DNA of 64,000 bases from Ktedonobacteraceae bacterium (GTDB lineage Bacteria > Chloroflexota > Ktedonobacteria > Ktedonobacterales > Ktedonobacteraceae), in NCBI GenBank assembly GCA_035653615.1, contig DASRBN010000035.1, positions 1-64,000 on the forward strand. Reading direction: 5' to 3'. The notes under the pieces are model-generated. The model ran no database searches, was not told where the DNA came from, and worked only from the letters and a program-made list of their open reading frames with translations. The stretch's first letter is position 1, and every line of letters starts with the position of its first letter. A program made the translations under genes and the position numbers. Positions 62,666 to 64,000 of this stretch are shown here, one piece after another.

Positions 62666-63823
62666 ATGACGACCCGCAACTCCACCAGACAGCCGACACA
62701 CGAAGACGCGCAGACCATCCAGAAGTTGCTCGTTGGCGTGATTGGCCTGATCGATACTTTTTCAGCCGAGCAGCGCGGCGCAGCCCTGTTCGGATTCGAT
62801 GACGCTCGTCGTCTCGACTGGGACATCATTCCGAAGCCCGACCGCGTCGGAGTCTCGATGCATAACCTCGATCGTCACCAGAAGGTCGTGGTGCATGACC
62901 TCGTGCGACTTGCGGTCTCACACGAGGTCTACACCAAGGTGCTCGCCATTATGCAGCTCGAGCACGTACTACGGGCGCGGGAGGCGGAATTCCTGGGGGT
63001 CGCCGCACCACTATGGCGCACCTCCGATTCCTACTTCCTCAGCATCTTCGGCCGACCCGGGTTCGAAGATACCTGGTCACTGCGCTTCCTCGGTCACCAC
63101 GTGTGTCTCAATATCACCATCGTGAACCAGCGCTGGATTTCGACCACGCCAAGCGCTCTTGGCCAGCAGCCTATGATCGGCTCCGGTGTGCTGAATCCGA
63201 TGTCCGATGACGAAGGACTCGGCTTCGAGCTGCTCGACTCACTGAATGACGACCAGCGCAGTCTCGCTGTCATCCATGACGTGGCGCCCGCCGACTTCGT
63301 GTCACGACAGGTGCCGTTGATCGGCGCGATTGAGTATCCCGACCACTACGACCTGGGAATGCCGCAGTACCAGATCACGACCGAAGATCGGAAGGCGCTT
63401 GCTTTGGTGCGTGATCAGCCGTCCGGCATTCCGGCAGACCGTCTCATGGAGACCCAGCAGGCTCTGCTTACCCGTCTGATCGACACGTACCTTGCCCGCC
63501 TTCCCGCGCGCGCGGCCGGAGAGTACCGCGCGCAGATCGATGCTGACGGCCCGACCGAAACCCACTTCGCATGGGCAGGCGGGCTAGTGCGAGGTCAACC
63601 TCACTACTTCCGAATCCAGACACGCTTACTCCTCATCGAGATGGTGAATGCTGTCGACAGCGGAAACCATCTTCACTCTGTTATTCGGGACTTCGAGCAC
63701 GACTTCGCCCACGACACTCTCCATGACCATGCGGCGCGCCTGGCCGAGTACGGCTCTCACCTCTCGACTCGCACCACGTCGAGCGAGAGCACCGGGCTTC
63801 AAGTAAATGACTGGTCCTGGTGA
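62666..63823 (+). CDS. DUF3500 family protein
   Basis: A 385-residue protein of the DUF3500 type. Typical segments are FSAEQRGAALFGFDDARRLD, WSLRFLGHHVCLNITIVN, and the C-terminal HYFRIQTRLLLIEMVNAVDS, GNHLHSVIRDFEHDF, which has the family's His- and Asp-rich end. The function of the family is not established. The ATG at 62666 follows AAAGGAGG; the longer frame would overlap the promoter. The G+C-rich, Arg- and Asp-rich style fits actinobacterial origin. Confidence 0.82.
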   Translation: MTTRNSTRQPTHEDAQTIQKLLVGVIGLIDTFSAEQRGAALFGFDDARRLDWDIIPKPDRVGVSMHNLDRHQKVVVHDLVRLAVSHEVYTKVLAIMQLEHVLRAREAEFLGVAAPLWRTSDSYFLSIFGRPGFEDTWSLRFLGHHVCLNITIVNQRWISTTPSALGQQPMIGSGVLNPMSDDEGLGFELLDSLNDDQRSLAVIHDVAPADFVSRQVPLIGAIEYPDHYDLGMPQYQITTEDRKALALVRDQPSGIPADRLMETQQALLTRLIDTYLARLPARAAGEYRAQIDADGPTETHFAWAGGLVRGQPHYFRIQTRLLLIEMVNAVDSGNHLHSVIRDFEHDFAHDTLHDHAARLAEYGSHLSTRTTSSESTGLQVNDWSW

Positions 63824-63880
63824 TCCCCGCACCCGGTGCGGCCCTATCCAATCTAGACTGTTTCTTGGGAGTCTGAATAC

Positions 63881-64000
63881 ATGAAATCCTTAGCAGGCCT
63901 GACGCGCGCGAATATCCTTGCGAGCGAGATCGAACAGCAGATTCTCGACCGAGAGTTCAAGCCCGGCGAACTGATCGGCACTATTGACTCGCTGAGGGAG
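63881..64000 (+). CDS. GntR-family regulator, 5' part only
   Basis: The first 40 codons before the window ends: MKSLAGLTRANILASEIEQQ, ILDREFKPGELIGT and so on. This is the first helix and strand of a FadR/GntR winged helix (I-x-x-x-I-L-x-G-x-x-x-P-G-x-x-L). It follows the DUF3500 gene by 57 bp and may control it and the CocE-like gene. Confidence 0.7.
   Translation, partial: MKSLAGLTRANILASEIEQQILDREFKPGELIGTIDSLRE

Overview
The window looks like accessory DNA from a soil bacterium, most likely a Ktedonobacteria-type Chloroflexota. This is an inference: large XRE-NB-ARC-TPR regulators, many paralogous oxidoreductases, small lineage-type proteins and IS21/ISL3 elements fit that group, but no ribosomal or other marker gene is present to confirm it. 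The last ~4.5 kb looks more G+C-rich and actinobacterial in style and is probably a separate acquisition.

Layout. 1-2505: an IS21-family element (istA/istB) that cuts off the 3' end of a membrane-protein gene. 3.0-8.2 kb: pyrophosphatase-like, GNAT, SdpI-like and PEP-utilising/rifampin-phosphotransferase-like genes and a deleted SDR remnant. 8.3-20.7 kb: two paralogous XRE-NB-ARC-TPR regulators (899 and 880 aa), an O-methyltransferase, P450, SDR, methyltransferase, an adenosine deaminase gene broken by one stop codon, and a nucleotidyltransferase. 21-33.5 kb: two related modules of FAD-linked (BBE-type) oxidase plus DHA2 transporter, one intact with a PaaK-like ligase and one with its transporter decayed into a chimera; also an LLM flavoprotein, a P450 fragment, a NUDIX protein, an APH-like kinase and a frameshifted alpha/beta hydrolase. 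Twelve of these transcription units share one promoter design: three or four hexamers (AGCAAC, GTTAAG, GATAAG, GCTAAG) repeated every 11 bp, the last starting 26-27 bp before a TATACT/TATCCT-like -10 box. This suggests one activator controlling the whole accessory region.

33.86-55.76 kb: a defence island bounded by inverted clusters of TGTCTGACA. Its core is a six-gene minus-strand operon: WYL regulator, a 1161-aa helicase-nuclease, a 777-aa protein with Argonaute MID/PIWI-like sequence character, DruA (DUF4338), DruE (1820-aa helicase with DUF1998) and a Cas4/RecB-like Fe-S nuclease. DruA and DruE point to Druantia, but the partners differ from those I know for the described types, so this is the best candidate for an undescribed system. 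The island also holds a UPF1-like helicase with a coiled coil, a tyrosine recombinase, eight near-palindromic TGTCATGACA sites phased at 44 bp, a two-domain HTH protein and a two-repeat CRISPR-like locus next to the right end.

56-64 kb: a PLD-family nuclease, a gene interrupted by an ISL3-family element (30-bp inverted ends, transposase broken by a stop codon), an IstB remnant, then an S15/CocE-type peptidase, a quinone-oxidoreductase-like gene, a DUF3500 gene and the start of a GntR regulator.
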